Origin: Pyrenophora tritici-repentis
Taxonomy: Eukaryota > Ascomycota > Dothideomycetes > Pleosporales > Pleosporaceae
DNA: 64,000 bases
Direction: 5' to 3'
Assembly: GCF_003171515.1 (NCBI RefSeq)
Contig: NC_089399.1
Coordinates: forward strand, 2,108,001 to 2,172,000
The translations under genes and the position numbers were made by a program. Under the pieces are notes generated by a model. The model saw only the letters and a program-made list of their open reading frames with translations, searched no databases and was not told where the DNA came from. Positions 52,297 through 63,003 of the stretch are shown here, piece after piece (the stretch's first letter is position 1; every line of letters starts with the position of its first letter).

Positions 52297-52732
52297 TTCT
52301 CCCAGAAGATGGGCAGTGGTGTTCGCGAGTTCAGTTGAAGGGGGATCCTAAAAGTAGTTTAGATTTGAATACCTGCTGTGGGTGTCCAAATCTAACCTAC
52401 TTTGGGAACCTCCTATCATGTAGGGATAACCCCCGCCCTTCCTTGCATAAGCGTAAATCTTCCGTTCGGTGACTGCGCCTATTAGAGTTAGCTTTGATTT
52501 GAGCACATCGCCACAGCGCTTGCCACTTCCTGATCGCTTCATCACCTTACCAAACCTGCGGTGCTGCCCTACATGACTCCGATCGGCGTAGTGTTCAGTA
52601 AGAGGCCTTTCCGCTGCAGGCTTCGTAAGCTGTGAAAGGGCCTGTTATTGCCAAGTCTGCCATGCTAGTCTTGGGAAGCTGTCAACCGATGAAGCATTTT
52701 GCTATGTAATTGGATTGTGTAGGCAGGAGCTG
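52297..52732 (-). promoter_or_regulatory. Upstream region of gene A (right arm)
   Basis: Mirror of 32338-32773, with the foldback repeat at about 52340-52411. Confidence 0.5.
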
Positions 52733-52894
52733 TAGACTCCGCAACAATCAATTCAATCCGGTCACTCTCCTAGACCCACTTACCTATCTAGGTAGGGCTT
52801 AAACTCCTATAGGTAACTACTAGGCTTAAAGCGGTAATCAATCAATCCAATCTGAACCTTCTAGGACCCACTTAATTGATTGTTGCGGACTGTG
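52733..52894. mobile_element. MITE-L at the TPR junction (right arm)
   Basis: Mirror of 32176-32337. The junction was in place before the palindrome formed. Confidence 0.88.
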
Positions 52895-54569
52895 GAGGGT
52901 GCTTGGGCAAGGTCACCCAGACACGCTCACCAGCGTCAGCGAGCTTGGGTTAGTGTTGGAAAGCCAGGGAAAGTACGAGGAGGCCGAAGCGATGCACTGT
53001 CGAGCGCTGGAAGAATACGAGGAGGTGCTTGGGCGAGAGCACCCAGATACGCCCACAAGCGTCAGCGAGCTTGGGTTAGTGTGGGAAAGCCAGGGAAAGT
53101 ACGAGGAGGCCGAAGCGATGCACTGTCGAGCGCTGGAAGAATACGAGGAGGTGCTTGGGCGAGAGCACCCAGATACGCCCACAAGCGTCAGCGAGCTTGG
53201 GTTAGTGTGGGAAAGCCAGGGAAAGTACGAGGAGGCCGAAGCGATGCACTGTCGAGCGCTGGAAGGATACGAGGAGGTGCTTGGGCAAGGTCACCCAAAC
53301 ACGCTCACCAGCGTCAGCGAGCTTGGGTTAGTGTTGGAAAGCCAGGGAAAGTACGAGGAGGCCGAAGCGATGCACTGTCGAGCGCTGGAAGAATACGAGG
53401 AGGTGCTTGGGCGAGAGCACCCAGATACGCCCACAAGCGTCAGCGAGCTTGGGTTAGTGTGGGAAAGCCAGGGAAAGTACGAGGAGGCCGAAGCGATGCA
53501 CTGTCGAGCGCTGGAAGAATACGAGGAGGTGCTTGGGCGAGAGCACCCAGATACGCCCACAAGCGTCAGCGAGCTTGGGTTAGTGTGGGAAAGCCAGGGA
53601 AAGTACGAGGAGGCCGAAGCGATGCACTGTCGAGCGCTGGAAGGATACGAGGAGGTGCTTGGGCAAGGTCACCCAAACACGCTCACCAGCGTCAGCGAGC
53701 TTGGGTTAGTGTTGGAAAGCCAGGGAAAGTACGAGGAGGCCGAAGCGATGCACTGTCGAGCGCTGGAAGAATACGAGGAGGTGCTTGGGCAAGGTCACCC
53801 AAACACGCTCACCAGCGTCAGCGAGCTTGGGTTAGTGTTGGAAAGCCAGGGAAAGTACGAGGAGGCCGAAGCGATGCACTGTCGAGCGCTGGAAGAATAC
53901 GAGGAGGTGCTTGGGCGAGAGCACCCAGATACGCCCACAAGCGTCAGCGAGCTTGGGTTAGTGTGGGAAAGCCAGGGAAAGTACGAGGAGGCCGAAGCGA
54001 TGCATTGTCGAGCGCTGGAAGGATACGAGGAGGTGCTTGGGCAAGGTCACCCAGACACGCTCACCAGCGTCAGCGAGCTTGGGTTAGTGTGGGAAAGCCA
54101 GGGAAAGTACGAGGAGGCCGAAGCGATGCCAGAGATGGCAACAAGCCGGCCAAGCTGCTATCAAGCCAAATGTGGCCCCTGCTCACTAGCGGCCTAGAAT
54201 ATATAGGTATAGCTATACCTAGATAGAGGGGTGGCACGGTTCTCTTGTAGACCTGTGGTTGATCGACAAGGCTAGTAAGCAGGGGCCACATTTGGCTTGA
54301 TAGCAGCTTGGCCGGCTTGTTGCCATCTCTGAGCGATGCACTGTCGAGCGCTGGAAGGATACGAGGAGGTGCTTGGGCGAGAGCACCTAGATACGCTCAC
54401 AAGCGTCAGCGAGCTTGGGTTAGTGTGGGAAAGCCAGGGAAAGTACGAGGAGGCCGAAGCGATGCATTGTCGAGCGATGGAAGGATACGAGAAGGCGCTT
54501 GGACGTAAGCACCCCCCACATGCTTACCGGCGTCAATCTCCAGGGATCGTAACACACTTACTTAATTAA
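52895..54569 (+). pseudogene. TPR-repeat protein fragment (right arm)
   Basis: Mirror of 30501-32175. In this orientation the frame is open from the MITE-L edge to a stop in MITE-M at 54197, and resumes in the same frame after it until 54569. Repeat order by type (A: GQGHP..TLTS, B: GREHPDTPTS) is A B B A B B A A B A, then two after MITE-M. Confidence 0.82.
54130..54331. mobile_element. MITE-M (right arm)
   Basis: Mirror of 30739-30940, with AGCGATGC duplications. Confidence 0.92.
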
Positions 54570-54824
54570 TAGAAACGAGTATATATATACTCTAGCTACT
54601 AGCTAATACCGCACCACAGAGACCTATCTACATACCGCGCTTTTTGTTCGTAAACGACTTTAAACAACAGTCCCTTAACATTGTTTCTACTAGTTGTAAG
54701 TATTTCTAAACTTTCTACTAACACTACACTACTATACATGTTTCTAACTTTATTTATAGCTTTCTTCGAAGGCTCTTAAAAAGAATTCACAACTACATCT
54801 ATTTCTATCGTTATTCTAGCAATA

Positions 54825-55595
54825 ATGATAACCAACGCCGTTTTTATCTACGTGGCGATGTTCTTCGCCCTAGCCGCTGCTATACCTCCTGGCAACATCA
54901 ACAACTTTACACCAGCGCCCGTCGCCGCCAACCTCTTCAAACGGGAAGTTACTACCGATAAAGACTGGTGCTTAGGAAAGATCCATGAAAGCCAAGGAAC
55001 TTGGAGGCCTACCTCGGCTGCATGTGACTGGGCTCTGGATAGAAGCTTTTCTGTCATATGTGAACAGGAGGATGTCCCGCATAAAACTACAGTACAGAGT
55101 TATTGCCCTATTGGAACGCTTTGCGAACAGCGCGAAGAAGTTGTTAACTGGAAAGGCCTAAGAACTTACGACGTGGACTGTGTCCCTAGCCAGAACCTGG
55201 TAAAATGGGCAATTGGTACCCGGCAGACGACAGGTCAAAACTACGCAAATTATTGCTCCAACAGAATTTCGTACCTAAACAAAGGCGCACGGTCAGTTCT
55301 TGCTGAATTTTTCGCCACGTATTGGGGTACTACTGGGCAAAAGACGCAAGTCTATCAGGCGGACATCTACCTGAATGACCAGAGCATTCAGCATGACGTC
55401 AATTCCAACCAAGTTTCGACGAAACATGTAATAAAGCCAGGCGACATAATCCGGTATTGCGTCGTTCGAGGATCATCGGCATTGATTGAAGGATATGCTA
55501 CTGCAAAGATATTGAAGTATATTGGTTCAAATGGTGTGGAGGAAGAGGTCGCGCCGGGAGAGGACTCGAAGTTGGTCGTTCACGAGTTGGAGTAG
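54825..55595 (+). CDS. Secreted cysteine-rich protein, candidate effector (right arm)
   Basis: Same 256-residue product as 29475-30245. The leader before the ATG (54781-54824) is AC-rich and free of upstream ATGs, and the context AATAATG is reasonable. The divergent spacer to the TPR fragment is 255 bp. Confidence 0.82.
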   Translation: MITNAVFIYVAMFFALAAAIPPGNINNFTPAPVAANLFKREVTTDKDWCLGKIHESQGTWRPTSAACDWALDRSFSVICEQEDVPHKTTVQSYCPIGTLCEQREEVVNWKGLRTYDVDCVPSQNLVKWAIGTRQTTGQNYANYCSNRISYLNKGARSVLAEFFATYWGTTGQKTQVYQADIYLNDQSIQHDVNSNQVSTKHVIKPGDIIRYCVVRGSSALIEGYATAKILKYIGSNGVEEEVAPGEDSKLVVHELE

Positions 55596-56069
55596 GAGTA
55601 TTGTGCCGTGGTAAGTGCTCCGGCACTGAATATACAGCTTAGTCATCGAAGCTTTCTATAAAAAGCACTGCGCGAGGATAGGTAACATGGCATCATCCAC
55701 CCTTCTGATGATAAGCAATAAGAATTTACCTTCCTCAATCTTTCTCGTACTATCTGCTCGCTTCGTGATGAAAGTTGAGATGGAGTCCCTCGCGGAATAG
55801 TAGGAGTAGGAGTAGGAGTAGAAATATTAGGTTGTGGGATACGGACCTAGTATGTGATGCTGTCAGATATGATAAGATATTGTGATAAACTAATGGATGT
55901 TGATAATTAATTATGTCTTGTGTCTGAGTGTCTCTGCGTACTAGATCTACAGGAGAGGGGTGCTAAGAGCTTCTATACTCCAATTAGTATGTCAGCCAAC
56001 ACAGTTGGGCGTCTGTGCGTCAGCCCGATACTCTTATCAGATCTTCTAGCATCTTCTACAACCTTCACC
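55596..56069. other. Downstream region of the secreted-protein gene and LTR-like flank (right arm)
   Basis: Mirror of 29001-29474. The LTR-like tip TGTCAGATATGATAAG starts at 55861. Confidence 0.45.
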
Positions 56070-57597
56070 ACATCGAACACCAACTTTTCGAGATGACAAA
56101 AAGGTCCTGGATTACCCTTTTTTCATCTCAATTCCATTGAAATGCCTTCCTAGAATCAGTTTCCAACGTCTGCTTTTGCGTGCAGGCGTTGTGGCGGGCG
56201 CGCTGGCCGCTGCAACTTTGACAGAGTTGTTACCTGGCCTTAGTTGAGAGAAATCTCTGCAAATGGCCCGTGCGCCAACTGATTTTAGATGTTCGATCGA
56301 AGGCACCCTCTACGAAACCGACAGAGCAACGGCTCTTCCTTAGGTATATATCTCTATTGCTGCAAAGTAATAGGCCTATATATCTAGATGCTACCTATAC
56401 CCGAACGCCCTAAACCAACTCGATATACCGACCCCATATACCGAACCGCTCCAGCACCTGCTGTCACCAGCACACTCACGAGCAAAACACCGACCAGGCA
56501 CTAGATGTATAGATCTATTATCTCTCTTGTAGATCCCTATATACAGACGCCTACACCAAAAGCCCTCTCCACCGAACGACCTAAACCGACTCGATATACC
56601 GACCCCATATACCGAACCGCTCTAGCACCTGCTTTCACTAGCACACGCACGAGCAAAACACCGACCAGGCACTAGATGTATAGATCTACTATCTCTCTTG
56701 TAGATCCCTATATACAGACGCCTACACCAAATACCCTCTCCACCGAACGCCCTAAACCGACTCGATATACCGACCCCATATACCGAACCGCTCTAGCACC
56801 TGCTTTCACTAGCACACGCACGAGCAAAACACCGACCAGGCACTAGATGTATAGATCTACTATCTCTCTTGTAGATCCCTATATACAGACGCCTACACCA
56901 AATACCCTCTCCACCGAACGCCCTAAACCGACTCGATATACCGACCCCATATACCGAACCGCTCTAGCACCTGCTTTCACTAGCACACGCACGAGCAAAA
57001 CATCGACTAGGCAATAGCTGTATAGGTCTATTATTGTTAGGTTATAATAGATTCCTGTATACAGACGCCTACACCAAAACGCCCAAAACATCGACTAGGT
57101 AATAGCTGTATAGATCTATTCTGTCTTGTAGATCCCTATATACAGACGCCTACACCAAATACCCTCTCTACCGAACGCCCTAAACCGACTCGATATACCG
57201 ACCCCATATACCGAACCGCTCCAGCACCTGCTTTCACTAGCACACGCACGAGCAAAACATCGACCAGGCAATAGCTGTATAGATCTATTCTCTCTCTTGT
57301 AGATCCCTATATACAGACGCCTACACAAAACAACAGACAGACACTGTATAAAACTACAAACAATATTTCTTTTCGCAAAGAGCTCGCTGTTACATCTCTT
57401 TCTGTTCACCACACTGCTCTTTAGCACCCGCGCCAATGGAAGACTAGCTCGGAAATTGGACTACGCAACTATCCTCCAAATTGTACAAGACCTATAGAAA
57501 CTCCATATTGAACAACATACATAGAACGGCTTAGCCAAAGTCCTACATAGTCACCGACTGATACAGGACTCTAATGGAAATATAATAATAATAATAA
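56070..57597 (+). mobile_element. X3 element (right arm)
   Basis: Mirror of 27473-29000. Sense is plus here: ACATCGAACACC at 56070, tail (TAA)n ending 57597, 13-bp duplication TACAACCTTCACC. Confidence 0.93.
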
Positions 57598-57796
57598 TAC
57601 AACCTTCACCACTCTACTATCTACGTCATGTACTCATGTATATCTTATGTATATAAGCACACATCTCTACTCAGTAGAATGATCAACCAGTTCTCTCCTT
57701 TCTGTTGTTCGCCCACAAATAGGGTTAATAGTGTAAGGGTTTTGTGTTCGTAGTTGGGGTAAGGGTTTTGTTAGATCTGGCACCTTGTGCACTAAG

Positions 57797-57809
57797 TACA
57801 CTGTGAATG
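57797..57809. other. Empty target site for X2 (right arm)
   Basis: TACACTGTGAATG is present once, the reverse complement of the 13-bp duplication that flanks X2 on the left arm. The flanking sequence is continuous (57598-57915), so X2 was never here. Confidence 0.93.
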
Positions 57810-57915
57810 ATGTTGTTAGATAATAGCACTGTTGAAGATGAGAGCGTACAGACGCTAGGTTAGACTAGCGCGACCCGGCATCTGTGAGAGCCAATCGGAT
57901 CACAGTAAGGCTTGG

Positions 57916-58243
57916 TGTCAGATATGAGGTAGTATTTGGTAGAAGGGAGCGGAGTTGAAGATAGCACGTTCCATAGACCCCCTAGTCCCAAGAAGGACTA
58001 GGACAAGCCAGACTACCGCCTCATCCCTCGCAAGACTGCAACACACACAACAATTGTCAGATTTTTATGGATGGGATCAAGTGTGTATTCTCTGTGTCTG
58101 TCTACGGCTCTGTCTGTGGGAGGTGGCCTCGCCTCGGGCTTGGCAGTGCTAAGTCCCGGCGCTAGCCCTGGTTTGGGGGTCTCATGTCCTTCCCCAACCA
58201 CCATCGGCTCGATCATGGAGCAAAACCTCGCCTCAATCTGACA
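57916..58243 (-). repeat. Copia B 3' LTR (right arm)
   Basis: 328 bp, followed by CACCCCCTCAGCTCGG, the reverse complement of the polypurine tract. Confidence 0.75.
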
Positions 58244-58309
58244 CACCCCCTCAGCTCGGCGCTCCTCGGCAGCCTGAGGTGGAGTGGTCTTTCCGACATT
58301 CATACCGGA

Positions 58310-58985
58310 CTATATAACAAGACTTTCCATCTTCTCCAGAATTTCCTCTGGATCTGCTTCCTCTACGTCTCGTTCCTTCACTTCAACCAGTCCGACCTGC
58401 GTCAAGAACTGGGGCCAGTTGTTGGCAGGCAGGGTCTTCGTGAAACCATCGGCGAGCATTTCGCCAGACGGTACATACACGACTCTGATAGACTTTCGCT
58501 TTGCCTCTTGCCTCAGCCAGTGATTGTGGATGTCCACGTGACGGAGTTTCGTCGTCAGCTGAGAGATCTCCTCGTTGATCAGCCGGATCGTCTGCGTATT
58601 ATCGCACTGTATCGTAATTGTCTTCTCCGTCAACTCTACCCGAAGCTCCTCTAGCAGCATCCGCACAAACATGGACTCCTTAGCCACTTGCGATAGCGCG
58701 AGGAGTTCTGCTTCGGTCGTAGATGTCGTGATGGTATCTTGTTTGTTCGCCCTCCATGCGATCAGTCCTCCAAATAGCTTGATAACGTACCCTTGGGAGC
58801 TCTTGCGATCCGCGGTGTTGTCCGCAAAGGATGCATCGCTAGCTACTACCAATTGGTCGTCTCCTCCGAATGATAAGGATAGAAGCTTGGTTGACTCCAG
58901 GTACAACAGCACTCGGTCAGCGGCTTCTTGATGTAGTGGACCAGGGTTTGTGAGGAACCGGGCGAGTCGTGATACTGGGAATGCG
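58310..58985 (-). pseudogene. Copia B RNase H fragment (right arm)
   Basis: Same domain as 24546-25220; SDASFADN and TTEAELLALSQ are present. It is cut from RT by MITE-S. Confidence 0.85.
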
Positions 58986-59113
58986 CAGACTCCGCAACAA
59001 TCAATCGATCGACATGATTGATTCCTATATAGGTTAAAGAGTTACTTTATTAGGCAGCCTTTAACCTAGATAGGAATCAATCATGCCGATCCGATTGATT
59101 GTTGCGGAGTCTG
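58986..59113. mobile_element. MITE-S in Copia B (right arm)
   Basis: 128 bp with GGAATGCG duplications (58978-58985, 59114-59121). Confidence 0.92.
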
Positions 59114-59601
59114 GGAATGCGACATCGGGTCGGGTGTTGACGGCGGCGAAGAGTAACGATCCAATCTTGCGTTGATACAAGTTAATCTCTCCAGGAGTCG
59201 CCAAACCCTCACGTGCAACTAGTTCGACTCTAGCCATTGGTGTGTTGTGTCGTTGGTCCTTGTTCGTTGCCAGCCGTGCAATCTTCTCAACATAAGCTTT
59301 CTGTGACAGCCAGATCTTTCGCTTCTCTCGGTCCCGTATAACTTCTACTCCTAAAAACCACTGCAAATCCTTTCCTCCGGTCAGGTTGTATCGCTGTTTC
59401 AGTTCCTCTTCCACTTTCCGAGCTACTTCCGCGTGCCGTTTCGAAGAGGCAAGGATAATGTCATCAACATAAAAGAAGATGAACACTCCGTCTCGGATCA
59501 TGCAGCAAGGTTCGTGGGGAACTGGCGAGAACCCGATTTCTAGAAGGAAGGCAGTGAAGTGTCTTTGCCAGAGCAATGGCGAGATCCGTAGGCCGTACAG
59601 C
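59114..59601 (-). pseudogene. Copia B RT fragment, open frame (right arm)
   Basis: An open frame from the MITE-L edge, with LLWQRHFTAFL, FFYVDDIILASS and LQWFLGVEVIRDREKRKIWL, up to MITE-S. The enzyme's fingers region and everything upstream are missing. Confidence 0.85.
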
Positions 59602-59763
59602 CACAGTCCGCAACAATCAATTAAGTGGGTCCTAGAAGGTTCAGATTGGATTGATTGATTACCGCTTTAAGCCTAGTAGTTACCTATAGGAGTTTAAGCC
59701 CTACCTAGATAGGTAAGTGGGTCTAGGAGAGTGACCGGATTGAATTGATTGTTGCGGAGTCTA
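59602..59763. mobile_element. MITE-L at the Copia B / Copia A junction (right arm)
   Basis: Mirror of 23772-23933. Confidence 0.88.
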
Positions 59764-62700
59764 GCAATTTGGCAACGTCTTCATTTACTAGACGGATTGT
59801 CTGGGTATTGTCGCACTTGATTGTGATAATTGGATTGCTTAGGTTTACCTGAAGCTCCTTCAACAACCGCGACGTAAAGATTGCCTCCTTAGCAACTTGT
59901 GATAGGGCAAGCAGCTCTGCTTCTGTTGTTGATGTTGTCACAGTATCTTGCTTACTTGCTCTCCAAGCGATGAGTCCTCCGAACAGCTTAATTGCGTATC
60001 CCTGCGAGCTTTTCCTGTCTAGTGTGTTGTCTGCAAACGATGCGTCACTTGCTACCTCAAGGCCATCGCCTCTACCGAGTTCGAGGGCTAGGGATTCTGT
60101 TTTCTTGAGGTACAGGAGCACACGGTCTGCAGCGTCCTGGTGTTCTGTACTTGGATTGACTAGGAAGCGAGCAAGTCGTGATGTTGCAAAGGCTATGTCG
60201 GGTCTTGTTGTGACTGCAGCGAATAGAAGCGAGCCAATCTTGCGCTGGTAGCGGTTGATCTCGGACGGCTCTGCTAGGTCACTCCTGGGTCTGAGTTCCA
60301 TGCCTGACATCGGCGTGTCATGTCTGATGTCTTGTCGGCTTGCTAGTTGGCTGATTTTGTCTGCGTATGCGGCTTGAGATAGCTGTATGGTCTTCTGCTT
60401 GCGATTGCGCATGACCTCTACGCCGAGAAACCACTGTAAGTTATCTCCTCCCGTACAAGCGTATTTTTCTTGGATCCGGTTGATGGCCTTCATGGCCTCT
60501 GATTCTTGCTTTGAATGGTACGCAACGATGATGTCGTCCACATAGAAGAAGATGATAACTCCGTCTTTGATCATGCAGCATGGCTCCTGTGGTATTTGTT
60601 GAAACCCTATCGAAGCAAGAGTTGCAGTGAATTCTTTCTGCCACAGTAATGGTGAGATCCGGAGCCCATACAGTGCCTTTCGCACTTTGAGTAGAGTGCC
60701 AGGCTTCTGATACCCTTTTGGCATCCTCATGTATATTTCTCTGTCGATTGCAGCATGCACAAAAGCATTAGTGACGTCGTATTGCTTTAGCTCAAGATCG
60801 TATTTGGCGGCGATTGCCATGAGCATTCTGAATGAGCGTCCTGCCAATGTTGCTGCGTATGTGTCTTGGGAGGTGATGTTGCGTTGTTGGTCTCCTCTTA
60901 CCACCAATCTTGCCTTACATTTGATGAGGCGGTGATGCTTGTCGAGTTTGTAGGTGTATACCCACATACAGTCTAGGATCTGGTGCCCTGCTCGTTTGAC
61001 TGGTGATGCTTGGACCTCAGTCCATGACTTCATTTGTTGGTGACTCTGAAGGTGTGTCTTTTCTGCTTCCTTGAACATTTCGTATAGTGGATGGTCTTCC
61101 AGCTTTGAGTATGCTGTTGGGAGTGGCGGTAGCTGGTTGCGATGGGGCTTGATTCCCTTGGATAGCAGTCTCTTCACCTGAGCCTTGTCGATTGGCTTTC
61201 CTTCGTGTTGACCAATGTGTCCTGATTCGGTGCCGGCCATGAATGCGGCTGCCCATGGATTGGTCATTGATGTTGATTGGTTGGACATGTTCGTCATATC
61301 CTCGTTGTTCACCTCTCCTTGAACTAGCAAGGCCACAGGTGGAGGAGTTGGTGGCGGGGTTAGATATGCCTCTACCACCTTCCTTCCTTGGTGGTATCTG
61401 GTTTTCTGAGTGCGCGGGCTCTCTTCCTGCGTCGTATCGTCCTCGTAGAACGTCTCGGTTTCTGGTTGTTGGCTCTGAGTACCTGGGAGTTCGACTGTTC
61501 TTACCCAAGTTGCGATTTCCTCTAGGGTGTTGTGCATAAGATTGTCCATTAGGTCCTCAGTCTTGCCGTTGAAGATTGTGTCTTCGTTAAACACTACGTC
61601 GCGAGTGCTGATTACCTTTGCCATGGATGGGATCCAGATGCGGTAGATGTTTGTTGACTGATATCCCACAAGATACCCAATCCAGGCTTTTGGGTCCAGC
61701 CGTTGCAGCCTTGACTTTCCTCGGTGGGTATCGTCTGTCATTGCAAAGGCTTTGCACCCATATGCTCTCAGATGAGCTTGGTTTGGTCTTCGGGGTCCGG
61801 TGACTATGCCATTTGTGGCAGCTGCGCGCGTGAAGAATATTTCGTAAGGCGATTTCCACTTGTTTGGATAATTTGGCGTTCGATTGTATAGGTATACCGC
61901 CGCTCTGGTTATCTCTGGCCAGAGTTCCCATGGAAGATTCGCATCTAGTCGAATTGCGCGTGCCTTTTCTTTTATCACACCCCTGAGCGTTCGGCTCCTC
62001 CGTTCTGCGCTTGTGTGTCTGGAGCGGAAGGCTCGAGTCTGATTGATAGGGACGTGCACCATTTCTCGACTTCTTGCTTAACTGTGACGATCTCGTTGTC
62101 TGTTTCAATGACCTTGACCGTAATGTTGAACTGTTTCTTCATAAATTGGATAAAGAGGGCTAATAGGCGAATAATAGAGCGTGCTGGCCTATTGTCTTTG
62201 AAGTAGAAATCCCAAACGTATCGGGAGTTTCGGCAAGTTATTAGCATCTGACTCTTTTCCTTAGTGAAGCTGTCCGCCTCGTACTCATGGAAGTCGATTG
62301 CAATTCTTTCTCCAGGACCTTCGTCATTTAGTCTTAGCGCCCTTCTTATTTGGCGCTTCGACTTTGATCTGCCGCAGGCGTCACATTGTACTGTGGTGAT
62401 TCCTTTGATCCTCACCCCCTCAGATTGCTGTATGAGGTGTTCAATAGCGGATGGCCCTGGATGTCCTAGTCGTTTATGCCATAGCATGGCTGTCGCCCTT
62501 TGTGGTGATCGCTTGGTTCGATTCATACGCACATGGAAGGCTGAGTCGAATGGAGTGGTGTCTTCGATAATCCATTGCCCATGGCGTTCCGATAGGATAG
62601 CAATAATTGTTCCATCCCATCGTCGCAGGCTTGTTGGATCTTCCCGATTGTCCCACCATATTCCTTGTCGTCGGAGTAGCCTGAATGATACTAGGCTGCA

Positions 62701-62961
62701 GAGGAAGTCTGGACACCACGCAACGTTGACAATGTGCAAGGCTTGTTTGTCCTGAGATCCCTCTGTTGTCAATGTGACAGCTCCGTATCCTCGTATCCAG
62801 ACTTTGGAACTGCCGGCCCAGATGTAGTCCCCTGGCGTCGACGGGCGTACGTCTTCAATTCTTGAGAGGTCGTTGCAGATGTGCGTAGTCGAGCCGGAAT
62901 CCAGGATGAAGGCATCCTTTAATGGATATCCTTGTTGGCTTGCGCTGAATGCCGCTTTCAT
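59764..62961 (-). pseudogene. Copia A (right arm) pol, one frameshift and 3' truncation
   Basis: Counterpart of 20574-23771. Here the five-C run at the first site is intact, but a C is lost at 61980-61983, just after the integrase catalytic Glu, breaking the frame. The RNase H region, frameshifted on the left, is intact up to the MITE-L edge. Confidence 0.9.
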
Positions 62962-62996
62962 CGTGCCCTCATCAATTCTTGAGATTTCGCGTCCAT

Positions 62997-63003
62997 CTAG
63001 TCA
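62997..63003 (-). promoter_or_regulatory. In-frame UGA-CUAG readthrough candidate (right arm)
   Basis: Same stop and context as at 20532-20538, in the third copy. Confidence 0.65.

Larger units (their letters stand above)
57916..59601 (-). mobile_element. Copia B, 3' half (right arm)
   Basis: Mirror of 23934-25611 with an undamaged RT frame, so the left-arm frameshifts arose later or are sequencing errors. Confidence 0.86.

Noticed and set aside
52880..54226. A 448-residue basic ORF in the TPR array
   Set aside because: It is a second open frame of the same 126-bp repeat (units of 42 codons with no stop). The TPR frame gives the known family, so this one is a shadow.
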